Below, one piece after another: positions 14,101 through 29,300 of a stretch of DNA of 64,000 nt. The notes under the pieces were generated by a model, which was given only the letters and a program-made list of their open reading frames with translations, was not told the DNA's origin and ran no database searches. How positions within the stretch are numbered: position 1 is the stretch's first letter; each line of letters opens with the position of its first letter. The DNA lies in contig OX578283.1 of the NCBI GenBank assembly GCA_951217055.1, positions 620,001 to 684,000 of the forward strand, written 5' to 3'. Origin of the DNA: Gerris lacustris. Its lineage: Eukaryota; Arthropoda; Insecta; Hemiptera; Gerridae. Both the position numbers and the translations under genes were made by a program.

Positions 14101-17100
14101 GTGTAGTCCACCAACCAACATTACTTCCTCCCTTCACATCTCTCACTTCAATCACTCTCTTACAAATAACCAATAATATCCAAATAAGTAACAAAACAAC
14201 AACTTGACCCACTCATCTACTAAGTGATAACTGCTAGTCGGAACCTAGCTATCAGGCCCAATTTAGTCATATTTTGACTATCCTCTCAGTAGAGTTGCAG
14301 CCACTTAACACATCATAACTCTGTACAATGAACCACAAAAGCAAGAACAGTGTGCTCATTAGTGAGTCAATCAGAGCACCACGGAGAGGGGTCGAACCCA
14401 CGACCTCATCCTGCCCTCCATTCATCGATACCTGAGCATACGTGGCAAATGGCCACGCTGGCTCCTTGCTGATTTACTAAATGTTGAAATAAATTAGTTG
14501 TTCGCATCGGTTCAAAATACATCTCAGTTTTATAATTCCTCAAAAAAAGCTTAATACAAGGGCAAGTCTGCTACTAAGTCCTTAAGTTTACTAAAGTATA
14601 AAGACAGTAAAGAAACAATTGTTTTTGTAACCTCTATTTCATTATTATTTTATATTTTAATTATACCAGTTTGACAGTACGAGAGTAATATAGGTAGACT
14701 AATAAAGCCTTTAGGACAGACTGATTCTCCCACCACTAACTAACAGTATGGCAAGATACCCATATTAAGATACGGATACAAGACACTCAGTATTACAATT
14801 AGGAGATTAAAAGATACATTTCAATAAGAGTACAAACTGTAAATAAATGCGAGCAAACTTCTTCTTAAAAAAAACCCTCTTAAACATTTTCAGTTTTTGG
14901 TTTGCCTCATCTAAGGGATTAACATATTAAGAGGAATATTTCTAGTAAAACTTTATACATTTATTTTAAATCTCAGGGAAAACGTCACGTCCACACTTTT
15001 AATCAAAACTTTGTAATTGGTTTTAATTGTCAGTAACTTAAAAAAAAAAAAAAAAATTGCAATCAGTTAAAAGTATGACAACTAAGATATTTACGAATCA
15101 AGCATCCAAGTTTTACTTTCAAGACCGGCAAGTCCTTGTTTTAGCAAAATAGCATTTTAAACATAATATTATGTACTTGAAACAGTGCTTTCAGAACATT
15201 TTAATAAATCCGATTTTAAATGAGATACATATATAACTGGAGGAAAGCCTAGTTGGTCATGAAGGTTGCAGGTGTTAAACCCAACATATCGGATAAGCAA
15301 GCTAAATGTTTACCTGTTTAGAAGTACGTTTAGAGTTTTTCACTGATGACAGATGAAAAATATCAACTCAATGTAAATTTATTTTGTTTTACAAATATTT
15401 ATATATAAATATAAATAAAATAAATGAATATATAAAAATCGGTACTAGCAGCCCTTAATTGAAAAAAAATAAAAAAAAAAAATAAAAAAAAATAAAAGAA
15501 GTAAAGACATAAAGCTAAAGCCAACATAACATTAAGATTGTTACACATTCAAACAGGTGTTGCAAATAAAATCAATATATAAACGAACAATATATAAATG
15601 ATACAAAGCAAGACACATAATCTCACTTTAACAAAAACAATTGCTCTAAATTCAACCACAATGTTGGGATTTTGCAATTTAATTGCCGACGCTCAGAGTG
15701 ATGTGCTCTTTCACCTACAACTAAGTCAAACGAGAGTGTTAGTTTGGTCTTGTGCAGACTCTCACTCAAACAGCTCTGTAGCTGCCATCTTGTAAACAAC
15801 AACAACAAACTATTACCTCCAGAGTCCAGTTTTGAGGGTAACAGGGTCATGGTAAAGCACTAGTGGCCTCGAGTATAGCATGGGTAAAATGCTAAACCGC
15901 AAAACAAGTGTGCATTGCCGGCCAAAGAAACATCACCTAACTCAGTCTCAAGAATTGTTGAACAAAGGATACCTCAATTCTGACAAGAGGGTTAAGAAAC
16001 CCCTCAAGTCACCAGTGTAGAAGGTTTACCCTTAACATTCAGTTTCGATACTTTTAAAATCCTTCATTTCAAGGTGATCGTTTCACCTGCAGTGCATGGT
16101 TGTTGTGCGTTACTACACGTGAGGCCCCAAGTGCTTTCGGCCCAATGTTTCTGTTTACACTACTCATAATTATCTTTCAATGATAATAATATTTTTAACG
16201 AGTGAGGTGAATCATTTAAAAAATAAATAACACAGAATGATAAAGAATGGTGAAAATAAGCAAGCGTGGCAATTAAATATGAGCAAATACACAACATAAA
16301 AACAAAATATAAAATAAAAAAAAGAATTCTAAAAATAAAAAAGATGCTTTAGGGTATAAGTATAATAAAAGGTAATGAAGTATCGATTCAAAAGGGAATT
16401 ATAAAAAAGTGATTCTATTTGACAACGAATACCAATAATGAGAGGGTTCTAAACTTTACTAAATAGATAAATACATAATGTATATACTTTACTAATAGAT
16501 AAATACATGATGTAATAAATAAACAAATCAAGTAAAGAGACAGTGGTAATAGAACCCATGGAGGTGAGATTGTTTTGTATATAGACTGATGAGTGTAACA
16601 AGCTTATGAGATGGCCTGGATGACGAGTGCTTACTTATGGCTGTACCTCGCTTAATCCTGTCGCAAGTATTGTAATTAGAACCGGGTACCGGTGGCAGTT
16701 TACGGTTGGGGGGCGGGATGTAGCCCAGCTCGTCGTGAAGTTCGGGACGACGCTTGTCTATCGTGTTGCCTCCGACCATCGACTGGTTGTACACAATGTC
16801 ATCTGTACAAACAATTACACAAATATCATCAAATAACCATCGTCGTACAACTACTTTGTAAAAAAAAAGTATAATTAAATATAAATAAATAAAATAAATG
16901 GTTTAAATAATTAAACGGTTGTAAAATAAACACAGCGTTCTCTCTTACAACAATATATTGTATGTCGCTAGCTCTCAACTAGAAATAACCGTCAGTACGA
17001 GAGATAAGAGAAGAAGTAAGGCAGGTCCTCAGATATCTCCAATACTGATCATGTTCAGTTTTAGCTGTAAGCCAGCAATAGTCTTTAGTTGTTAGCATTC

Positions 17101-17315
17101 TTTACAATTAGAACATAAGGTGTTATTTCAACAATAACAATGTAAAAAATACATATTTAATGTATGTAAAGATGAGAATAATATAATTAATATAGAGATG
17201 GTTTTGACAGCGCCTCGCTAACAACCCTCTCATTAAGTCTACTAATGTTTACAGATCTGGAAATTTTTAACAATTCATTTTTTATTTAACTGTTCAGAGC
17301 TTTGCTCTTCCTTGG

Positions 17316-17351
<36 letters not shown>

Positions 17352-20300
17352 CAATAAATGCAAGTTAAACTGAGAACCTTATTTGCTCATTTGTAGCTCT
17401 TCTGCAAAACAATGTAGTCTAGATAAGTCTCTGCAGATTTCATTATTATATTTATTTAAAGAAGAGTTTCTCAAAGGTTTTTACTTGTGCTTAGAAATAA
17501 TACTTGGTCGTGTACAAAATAATTTAAATTTAGTCAACTGATTGCATTGTGTAGGTTCTGCCATCAGCCCTTTTTTAGATTGTTACTCCCCTTATAAAAA
17601 AATAAGAGGGGAGTAACAATCTAAAGAAGGTGTACCGAATGTTCTTCTTTAGACTGTTACTCCCCTTACAAAAACAGAAGTGTGATATTCCTTTGTCCCA
17701 AAGTACATTGGACTAAACATCCCTTTGTCTTAATAGTTGTTTAGTCAGTCATTTATATTCTAAAAAAGAACAGGGGAGAAACAATCTAAAGAAGTACCCT
17801 GCCATCTATAAATGAAATCACTCTTTGGCCCTTTTGTCAGTCAAATTTCTATTGAAAAATCTAACTTTTGTATTTAGTTTAGCTTGAATCTGCTGAGTGA
17901 AGGTGAACATGTCTTGGTTGCACTTGATCTCAAAATGAAAAGCCTTTGAAATTAAAAAAAAAAAAAAAACCTCTGAGGCGCATCTGATGTGGACCACGCT
18001 TGCGACCGAGAGCGACGCAAATAACAATAACACCGACAAACAGAACGATTATAGTGGCGACCATCGGCACTACGATGTTCAAATCCAACCAGCGAGGGAT
18101 CCACGGGAAGTACTGGTGGACGTCGGTGATGACTCCTCCTCCCGTGCCGGCCTTAGGCGGCGATACGGTACCTGATACGCCCGATCCAAACAAAAACACA
18201 CAAAACAAATGACGTGAATAACATGTTTAAATACCTTTCTGGTGCGAACGACTGCCCCTTAGGAAGCAAACCACGATAATGGCCACTACGATTACAATGA
18301 GGGCGCAAATGACCGGCACTACAAGGTTCAAATTAGCCAATAGGATGGCGTACGGCGACTCTCTGTTATCCTTGGAGTCGGGCACAGCACTAGCCGGGGC
18401 AATAGTCCCTGAAACATCACCCACTCACTATTAATTCCCTCCTCTTTAACTACCTCTCATATCAGACGCCCAATAAATCAATCATTTATTTCATTTTTAA
18501 TAATAGTTTAAATTTATTATAATGTAAATTACTCCTTTTATAAAGACATTTTTTTTAGTGATCGTCTATAATAATTGTTTTTTATGTAAAAATAATAATT
18601 GTAAACAAAAGTATTAAAATATACTACACTTGGATGTCAGGTCGGTTAATAATTATCACTATTTATTATTAATTATCAGGTTAATAATTTTGTCTCTCTA
18701 AGGAAAATATTTGTATTTCATTCTATTATCTAATGATGAATACGGAAGAACCAGAGTTACACTATTAAAATAATTATAAAATGGTGAATTTATTTTATAG
18801 GGTTTATAACAAATACTATACAGGCATTATCTGTGCCACAATGATATATAACTTGAGAAACCAATGTGACACATCGGCTTTACTTGGGTCTATTACATCA
18901 TGTAAACTAGTCACTTCATAATTCTAATCAACTATGTAACTCTATTCTTAATATTTTTGGCACTGATAGTGAACCGCAGGGGAGTTCAAAATAAGCTTTG
19001 GAGAATAAATAATATTTTACGTGGAAAGGAATTTTTTGGACTCCGTTTACACATTTATACATTAGACAGTTAATTTATAAATTAAAGGGTAAAATTTTAG
19101 AAAGGAAAAGCCAAACTTGGGTCTGGCTATTCCAAATCAATCTACCCCAGATTTACTATGGTGAACTTGGTCGACTTTAATTCTTTTTTAATATTTAAGT
19201 CGGTATTAATTTAGAATTATTAAGACTCAACAATCGAAGAGTGGTGAGAGTTGTGAAAGGGAAATAGCAGATGAAATTAGTCTCAATTGAAACAAACTTG
19301 TTACTCATACTGTATGAAACTAAATTCCAAATTTTATAATAACTAAGGTTTACTGTTTTCTTAAAACAAATTTAAACTAATAAGATATGCGATTAGTCCA
19401 AGTCAAAGCACAAATTGTTCAATATTTAGTACCCACTTGAAACACGACACGATTTACGAAAAGCCTAAAATAAAACTACCCTCATGTTTATTATTTTTAA
19501 AGAATTAATTCTTTTTTTCATTATTTTTGGCTGTAAATAGGTGTTGCTTCAGGGACTTTATGTATTTATTTGTTTACAAAAGATTTTTTTTTTTGTTATC
19601 ATAAGATAGTAAGCAGTAATTAGCATTGCACAGAATATCAAAGTATTTAAAGCCGACAAAACAGAAGCATTAGCACACAATTATTTATTTTACAGTTTAA
19701 CAATTGATATTCTCGATGTTCCGACACCGACATGATTACTCAGTTAAAAAGTTAAACATGAAAAATACAGATTAATGATGAAATAATTAAACTGAATGTT
19801 TTGACAAGGTGTGCTTCCGATGAGGGTCGATGCACCGTACAAATCACAATATTTGTTAATATACAAATAAAGATAATAAACTATAAATGACAAATAAGAC
19901 AATAACAGAATGTGGATAATGAAGTTTCAGCTATTAAAATATCCCTCAAAGCAAACTAAACAAATCCCATCTCAATAATACAGTGAACAAAAAGCATCGG
20001 CTAGACGTTGGGAACGTGCTGAGAGAGTTATTACACGGGGCCACATACCTCGTCAACTCTCTCATATACTGAAATGGTAAAGTCTTACGGCCTTCCACAT
20101 CTCCTGTACATTCTTAGTAATGTAGCTTCTTAAAAATTCTTAATATTACGATGCTGTACATCGTGGGACATTACTGGCATCGATATATTAGATTCCTCAT
20201 ACAGGGTGTCCAGCAATATTAAAATGTAATATTCAAGCATATTTAAAGGTTTTCAAGGCTCAATTTTATAAAATTCAAGGCTGGGTTTATTAACATTAGT

Positions 20301-23300
20301 TATTAAAATAGTGACATTCACAATTTCTTAGAATTATAGAAAAATAGTATGATTTCAGCAAAATAATATAAATTACTTTTATAATAGAAGAGATTTTATT
20401 TATTGGACTTGTAGAATATTATAGTAGGCTGAAAGGTTTATTTGGAATGAAAGTCCTTCAACCATATATTTTTATTTCATCGAAGCTTTCACCATGGGAA
20501 CCTGAGCTTCTTCAGTGGTCACTAAGCTCTGATGAAATAAAAATAAATATCACTCGAAGGACTTTCATTCCAAATAAACCCTCCAGCCTACTATAATATT
20601 AATTCAACCTAATTACAGCAGTGGTACCCCAGAGAAGTATAAAATATACAGTAGCGCATCGATTATCCGAACTAATGTTGTTTAGGGTGGTTCGGATAAT
20701 AAAAAATTCAAAATGTATTGGTACTTCTAGACAACCTAGGGTCTTTAAAATTCCCGATTTTTTAAAAATTCAAGCATATTTCAAGTTTTTCTGGTATTTT
20801 TTTTCAAAATTCAAGCATATTTCAAGGTTTTTTCAAGCATCCTAAAAATTCAAGCATAATTCCAGGAGTTCAAGGAATTCAAGGCTGCTGGACACCCTGT
20901 CATATAAGACTTATTGGGCATCATGTAAAATAGATATTAAAGTGTCAAAGTACTAAGAAGTATGTAAAGCAAACTTTCGGTAGAGTGGACGACGGTGACA
21001 TCAAATCGATAGTGGAAACCGATCATGTGTATATTGCCTTAATAAAAATGTTGACAAAAATAGTTTGCTCTAACAAGGAAAAGTTTTGTTCTTGGTACTT
21101 AAACTTTAAATCAATAACAAACATTACATAAAAGTATGATATTTAAACAAAATGATTACTTATTTTTTAAATAAATGAAGTAAATAACAAACGTGGGTTA
21201 AATATTGATACCAGTAAGTTTTATTTTCTTCACTATGTATGTTCCCCCACGAAATTGTTAATAATTTGATAAATAGTTTTAGTTTAAATAATCAGCCTTG
21301 AATTTATTACACACAAAATAAATAAATTAACATCTGTAATAATTTGTATTTGGCATTTATTATTATTATTTTTTTTTTTTTAAATTATAATCATTTTTAA
21401 TTTTATTAATAATTAAGGAAAACACGATGGCTTCATGTCTTCCATTATCCACACTTCAAGTTGACGTATATGGATATGAATACATAGAATACAAGATAGA
21501 ATAAGTGTAGATAACATAGCATCAAACAGTTTGTCTAAATGCAGTGTCTTTAGAGAACAAAACTTTAAATTAATCTAAATCTAGAGAGTTCAAGTCACAC
21601 CCCTCAAAGAGGCTTTCATAAGTAAACATTAGACTTGGATTGGAAACACAGCGCAGAGTAAGCCTTAACTTTAGTCATAGCTGCCGACAGACATACCTCC
21701 GGTAACGGTGAGTGTTGCAAATTCATATTCGGCTACTGCAAATCCAGCATTGTTGTGAGCGGTTACCCTGAGCTTGTACCAGGTAGCGGGGTCCAGATCC
21801 AGCACTACAAAGTTACCTCCTGGCTTCACATTGTTAGACACCTGGTTCCAATCCGGGTTAGCTCTGATCAAATAAAACAACACATTTTACTACCATGTAA
21901 AAATAAATAAATAAAAAAACAGACCTGTCTGAGGGTGCAACAAGATATAAGTAATGCATCACTCTAATCACCATCTAGAATTCTGTTGGCTTTCTTACAA
22001 ACTTAAAAGGAAAATATTAAAGGCTAGTTTGAAAATAATAATAATAATAATAATATGACAACAGCACAGCTATAAAATAAACTATAAGAAACTAAGGGCT
22101 GTCTGCTGTGCATGACCACACAAGTGTAGACTTACTTCTTCTTGTGTTCTACAACAAAGTACATCATGGGACATCCTCCGTCAGACCAGGCACTCAAGTG
22201 AAGTGTGATGCTATTGGTCGACACCTCGATGAATCTGCTGGCTTCGGGAATGATCGGTTTCGAGCCCTTTGTTCTTGTGTTCAGCAGGTCCGACTCGTCT
22301 CCCATCCCGATGCTGAAAACAATAAACCACTATTATCGATGTCCTTCATTTAACAAAAAGTGCAGCACTCTATTAACAAAATTTACTGGCAGCACTCAAA
22401 AAACAGTGTCCAAAAATTACTAATACTTAATTAAGCATTTTGAGGGGGAAAAAAACCAAAGCAGGTAGACAAATTTTTAGTAACCACTTAAAGAAAGTTT
22501 TTATAAGATATTTATTGTTGTTGTTGGAAGTGAATACTGACTATGATACAGTACAACATCTCTACAAATTTTGAGGAAAAAAAATGTTTAGGGTCTTTTA
22601 GAGTTAAAATAAAACATTTTCTTTTTTCTTTCATATCTTCTCATAGAAGGTACATTATATCATCCTCACTCACGGATTTTTATACATGATTAAAAAATAT
22701 TTTAACCGTCTTATTTTTTTAAAAAATTTTTCTATAAATAGTAGAACCCCGGAAATCCAAACCCCAAAAACCATGATATTCCCAACAACTTTTGGGGCAA
22801 AAAAATTAGACATTATACACACACAGCTTCGTACAATTTCTCAGGACTACTTTGAGCTGCTGTCGTGTGTTTCTTAAACCCCATCACTTTCTCAGTTGTA
22901 TATAATGTATTTCCAGCAATACACTACTATTATAACATTTTTTTCTGGAAATATGGTTGTGTGGAATTTTGTATTGACCCCATCTTAAATCGAGTTGGCG
23001 GACCGTAAAATTATTTATTTTATTATAATAAATGTGCATCGACATAATTGCAAAGCTGAAGATACCAACAAAGAATTTACACCGGCCTTCCACATAAAGA
23101 CTTGTCCACCCCGTCTTAACAATGGAGCATCTGCAAACATTTTTAGAAGGGGTTCTATTGGAAAAAATAAGTGTTTTAAAAATGAATATTACCTGTTGTA
23201 CGCGGTTACTGAGATCATGTATCTAGATCCACACCAGAGGTTTTCCAGAGTGTACTTCTGTACCATGGGTCCGAGCTGAAGAGTTTCCCAGTCTCCGAAC

Positions 23301-26300
23301 TCAGGCTTGTACTTGACGGTGTATCCGTGGATGGGTTCAGTGTCGGAGGGGTTACGTTTCAGTTTCATCGTGATGGAGTTGGTAGTGGTAGACTGGACCG
23401 TCACTTGAGGTACGTGAGGGGGAGCTGAAAAACAACATAATAATTATCATGGCCTAAAATATAATGCTAAAAAAATCCATACTATATTGTACAATTCTAG
23501 GTAGCGTTGGGTATCAGAAATCAAAGTCATAGTCACTCGAGTTTTAATAAAATATAGTCGTTTAGATTTTGCTAAAGTTTCATATATTTTCTGTAAAATG
23601 TAAAATTTAATTTCATCGGTACAATTTTTTAATTTATTACAAATCAGACCGGTTTCTGCTCTAAATTATTCTGATATATAAATTTTATAATAGTACGATG
23701 GCTATCTTCAGTGACATATTTCTAGACTTCTGTGGTAGACCGATAAACTTACATTTTAAATTTTACAGTGTTTTATTTCTTTAAACAAGTGATATATTTT
23801 TTATTTTGATTGATTACCACAAAACCACAGACAATACTAATAAAATACACAGTTTTTAAAATGCCCCAAATGAGGGATGAAATATCACCGATGTAATTAT
23901 AAATTTAAAAAAAAAAAAAATAATGAATGTTAAAATTTTTTTAAAAAATAAAATAAAATCTTTTTATCTAATTTAAAAAAAAAAATAAGGTGGGAAAAAA
24001 TTGTCTCACCTTAGGGTGGGTAACCAAGTAAAAAAGTACCGAAATATCTACAGTGGAACCTTGGTTTACCAACTAAACCTGTTTGAAAACCCGTTTGTTT
24101 TTAATCCAAGATGTTAGTAAAAAGTAAATTAAATTAAAATCTAATGTAAAACTAAAAACATTTGGTATCAATCTGTTGAAGAAAATGGCCCTTTATCATC
24201 TTAATTTGCTAATTCTTGTTTGAAACACTGTAAGCTTTGCAAACCCAAATTCTGTTTGTAAATTGAAGTCAGGATTTTTGTTTGTATTGTTTGTACACTG
24301 AAATTATTTGTAAATTAAGATAAAGGTTCCATTGTACACATTAAGCACAATAAGGATTAGTCAAGTAAAGGAGAAAAGCCATCAGATATGCATAATAATG
24401 ACTCCCTGGAATTTTTTAAGCTCATTGAGAGTAAACGATCAAGAGTCAAAACCAATTACCAAGGATGACGAGAGTGTGTGTAACAGAGTCCTTTCCAAAA
24501 GCGTTTTCAACAAAGCAAGAGTATTCTCCAGCGTCCGACCGAGTTACAGACTTGATGAGGAGAGATCCTTCAGGAAGCTGACGCAGCCTCTCACCGGCTT
24601 CAAATGTATTTCCCTTCACTTTCCATGTGACGTCCGGAGCCGGCATTCCTACGGCCAGGCACGGCAGTTTCACGTCTTCCCTGTATGTAGCGGTGTAGCG
24701 ACTGTCAAATGAAGCGATCTTAGCAGCCACTGAAAACAAATAGAAAAACACTTTAGAGTAAAAACCAGTACAAGCCCAAAGCAACCGTATTTGTGGTAAA
24801 CTTAAAAAAATTGTGGTTAAGCTTAAAATAAATAAATAAAAAATAAATAAATAAATAAAAGGCAGTGACAATGACTTGTATCTGACATAATGTAACGACT
24901 CGGAGTCGCCAGTTGCTAAGAACAAGTGGACAGCTGACCCTCAGATGCAGTAAACATCTTCAATTAGCCATCCACTAAACAATTTCTTTATATTTAGTGC
25001 AATTGGATTTTGCTTACAAGCTCAAGGGCTCATTTTGAAGAATTACTCTTTCTGTTTCTAACTACATTTTATCAGACTGAAACGTGTTACAGATAATATT
25101 TATGTTCTTGTGTCTGTCTGCCAACATTTCCTGGACCCATAATAAGAAAACTACTTGTCTGGATTTGATGATCTAGATGGCACATAGCCTAGGAGTGCAG
25201 ATAGTCCCATATTAACTTCAGCCTTCTACCACATTGCTCTTCTCACACACTCATGCAAACATTTGTATAATCACATATTTTATACTCATGTGTACATTTG
25301 TCCGGTGATAGGACGCAAGGAACCTATGTGCTCTAAATTAGCACCACTATTCTTGCCTAAAAAAGAAACACTTAACACTCTAAAAATAAGAAATTAAATG
25401 TTAAGGGTAACATAATATTTACAACATATTATTAAAAACAGTATAATACAGAAACTAACCTGCCTACGCCACTTAACATTACATAACATTTTTGTCATAA
25501 CGGCCGTTTCAAGTCAGATAATGTAAACATGCTCGATCAGTTTAAAAACACCTAACATGTAAGAACTACATTTCTTGAGAGTCTAGTACATGTAGTAATG
25601 TTTCTCTAATTCCGTGGGCTCTTAATTATGACGGGCGGTGGCATGATGAAGTATTTTGGTATACAGTGGAGACGCTAATGGATGGGTTGGCACGAGAGTG
25701 AGTATAGAGCTGGTGTACCTTTGCTGTTGGGTGAAAGAGTGACGGAGTCGGAGGGCTGTCCTTCTCCGATGTTAGTCGAGGCAGTGACCCAGAACTCGTA
25801 CTTGCCGTCGTTCCTCAGTCCTGTAGCTTCGTAACTCATTTGAGACGGGGGCATCTTCTGACTCTGAGGATCCTCCTGAGAGACACCAAATATACATTTA
25901 GCCTTTGTTTCACATCTATTTATACTAGGCTTTAATTTGAAGGTTCAATTAGGCTTAATTTGAAACTAGGTGCGCAATGTAGTTGTCTCCTTGCAATATT
26001 GAGCTGAGCGAGCATTTTAATATTAAACAATAAACATTTGTATTTATACATAGCTGAAATCGGATCAAAAATAGTAATATTTCTCATTTTTAATTAAAAA
26101 GCATTTTTTCCCCTTTCTTTCTATTTTACCCCCCTCTTAAATGAAAATATAACAAAAGAGAACATAACAACAATAACTGTACTCTTAAAGAGCTTTCCAA
26201 CGACTTGCATCATGAAGGGCATATACTATTTTCACTTTTGTACCCCGTACCCCTGTGTACCAATTTGGACCATTTCAGATTTATACCTTCCTGTGGTTGG

Positions 26301-29300
26301 TCACTATGACCCTACCGAATATTGTGCAGATTGGTTCAGCCGTTCAGAAGGAGTATGCGTCCAAACAAATGCAAAGTGTAGTATAAGAGCTTCGCTTCGC
26401 TCAGCTCAATAAAATATTTAAATTACTATTTATCAATTAAATAACGGTTGAATACAGGTATTAAGTATTAGTCAATTTATATTTCATTTAACGGAGTCTA
26501 GAGTGTGAATTGTAAATTTATTTAAGTGGTCAAATAAATGAAACTACACGATATTAATTGATTAAAAGTAGGATTTGAGGACTGAGGTGGTAATGTGGCG
26601 AGAGTAAGCATAAGAAAGTCACAATTTGAATGTGTTGAACACATCGACAAACTCCCTATAAAATAATAAATATACATCCATCACAGTCAGTCTATAAATA
26701 TAAGGCACTGAAGATAGCCGTAATACTCTATATACCTGTTATATTTTAGTATTTTAGAGGCTGAAACCGGTCTGATTTAGAATTAAATTTAAATATTGTG
26801 GTCAAGACAAATAAACTTATATTTTATAATAGTACAGTGTTAATATTTCTTTTAACAAGTGATACAAACCCTTCAATATACATCCATCATCGAATAAATG
26901 TTTGGCCTGTGTAGTAGTTTTTGTATTACGGACCACCTTATGTAACGGGTATTTATATCCCCTGTAGGTCCTTAATTTTGTAAGGAAAAATTGGTAATAA
27001 AGAATAAAGATAATACTGTGTGTAATTATGTTGATTTGTTACTTACAAATTTTCCGCTTTCAAGTTCTTCCTTAAAGTAGACAGTGTAGTGGTTGATGAG
27101 GCCGTTGGGCTGGGTCGGGGGCTTCCAAGATACGAGGATGGATTCGGGAGACATCACCAGAGCCTTGATAGAGCCGGGAGCTTCAGGAACTACTCCGAAA
27201 CAAATCAAATCTTAGTTTAAACACTTTCCTCACCAGCCTAATATAATTAGTCTACTTAACAATGCACCACTTTAACATCGGCCCATAATAGAGCTCCCCT
27301 CCACAATAAACACATCAGATCACTAATGGTCACCAACAGCAATGTAATAAAAACTAGATTATATTAGAATTTTAACTTCTGTATTATTTATTTACTGAGA
27401 AGAAGTGGACATCAGGTAAACCCTCGTTCTTACAATTTTTTGAAAACCAGACAAAATAGCCGCCATTTTAAATCACTGTGTAGAGCTTAATCCAAAATTA
27501 AATCAAATTATTTTAAAATTATTATCGACCTTTGAACTAAGTTTCATCTCAATTAAATAATTAACTTGACATATTAACATTCAAAATATAAAGATTGAAA
27601 AATCCACTATCACTAGGCTGTAAGTGTGCCAAGTTTCAGCTTTGTGGTCTGCAGACCTCGCAAACACAAACACCCACCCTTTGTTCTATATATATATATA
27701 TATATATATGTATAACTTCAACTGTTCATTTTGTTGAAGGAGTTTCACTGACTAAGTGTAAGTTACATTAAATCCCTGGTGCAAATAAGTGGGAAATGAT
27801 TGAGAAACAGGTTGAAAGCAGATTAGTATATTTGTTTAATCAGTATTTCTAATCAAATTAAGGAATTAAGTCATTAATTAATTTAAATCAAATTATAATT
27901 ATTATAATTATTATTAACAACGGGAGAAAGACAGAAAAAAATAGACTCCAGCGCCGGGACAAAGATTTAAACTTTCCGTAGTATGAATACTACCAAAAAC
28001 TTAAAAATGAATTAGTCATTAATTAAGTCAAAGAGTAAGCCGGCAAGAGACCCCATACTCGGTGTTGAACCAGCATCACCGTGTAAGTGGGGAGCTACTT
28101 GGACTGGTGTCTAAACGGTTCTGTATATCAATTATAAGGTTTATACTGCTGATGCATGCACACTAACCCCTTTAAGCCAATTTTAATAACCATTACTATT
28201 TTTAAATGAGTGATTGCGATGCAGTTTAACATGTCGTTTAACGCAGATAGTATAGGGTGTTTATATTTGGGCTCACCGTCTTGTTCGGTCTGGCAGTGGA
28301 TGGGCACACTCCTGACTCCGTCGCCGCCGTTGGTGTAGGCCAGAACTTGCATGCTGTAGTTGGTGTACTTCTGAAGAGCGTGGATAATCGTTTCTTTTGA
28401 CGATGTGATCTTAGATTCCTTCGACTTCTCATCTGAAAGTAATAAACCGATCACATTATAAAAAGACAGCGAATCCGATACCCCGGCGAAGGAGAAGAAC
28501 CTGTTTGACAAAACTTAAACACATCCCACCGAAAAATAAAACCTAATGATATCTAATACTACAAGTGGGATAGCCGAATAGCCCGTTACAGGCATCGTAC
28601 TTGAGTTGCTTATCGTAATAGTCATTTGCAACTTAGTCATTTTAATCAGTTTCAAATAACTCTCCTCACAAGCAACTCTCTTGAAAATAACCTCCATCGA
28701 CAGATTTAAAAATAAGGGATTCATAAAATCTCCTCTGGAACATCAAGATTTATTAAGCCTTTGATAACAATTCCCCTCACTTCCAAATAACAGCGACAAG
28801 AATAGATTCGTTCAAAGCATCGAAAGTCTCATTCGGTTCATTTCTTTCCTAAAATATTGCTTGTATTGACAGATATTTTGTGCAAATTTAAATAATAACA
28901 CACTGGTGGTTTAGACTAAAATAATCTATTATTGTCTAAACACAAAACACATAAAAATAACAATCAGACCATCGATCAATCCGGACTATTTTCAATGATA
29001 TTACATGGACTGACTTCGTAGACTCACATTTACATTGACTCACTTAAACTTTACATAGACTTTTACATCAGTCTGAAATTCAATCAGACTAAATTATGAT
29101 TGAAAGTAGTCAAAAGACTGGAACAATCATCTGATAATTTTTGTGTATATTGTGGTAAGACAAGTATACATATGTTATTTTAAATGAAACGACCAGTGAG
29201 TTGTGTGTGTTCATATTTAAGTGTGTAACAATTAATTATCATTCTTTGCTGAAATCGTATGCCTCTAGGATGTTTTATAATTGTCAGTTCTATTTTACAT

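Noticed and set aside
15598..15850. Overlapping ORFs on both strands
   Set aside because: Short, no homology recognised, within an intron; likely chance.
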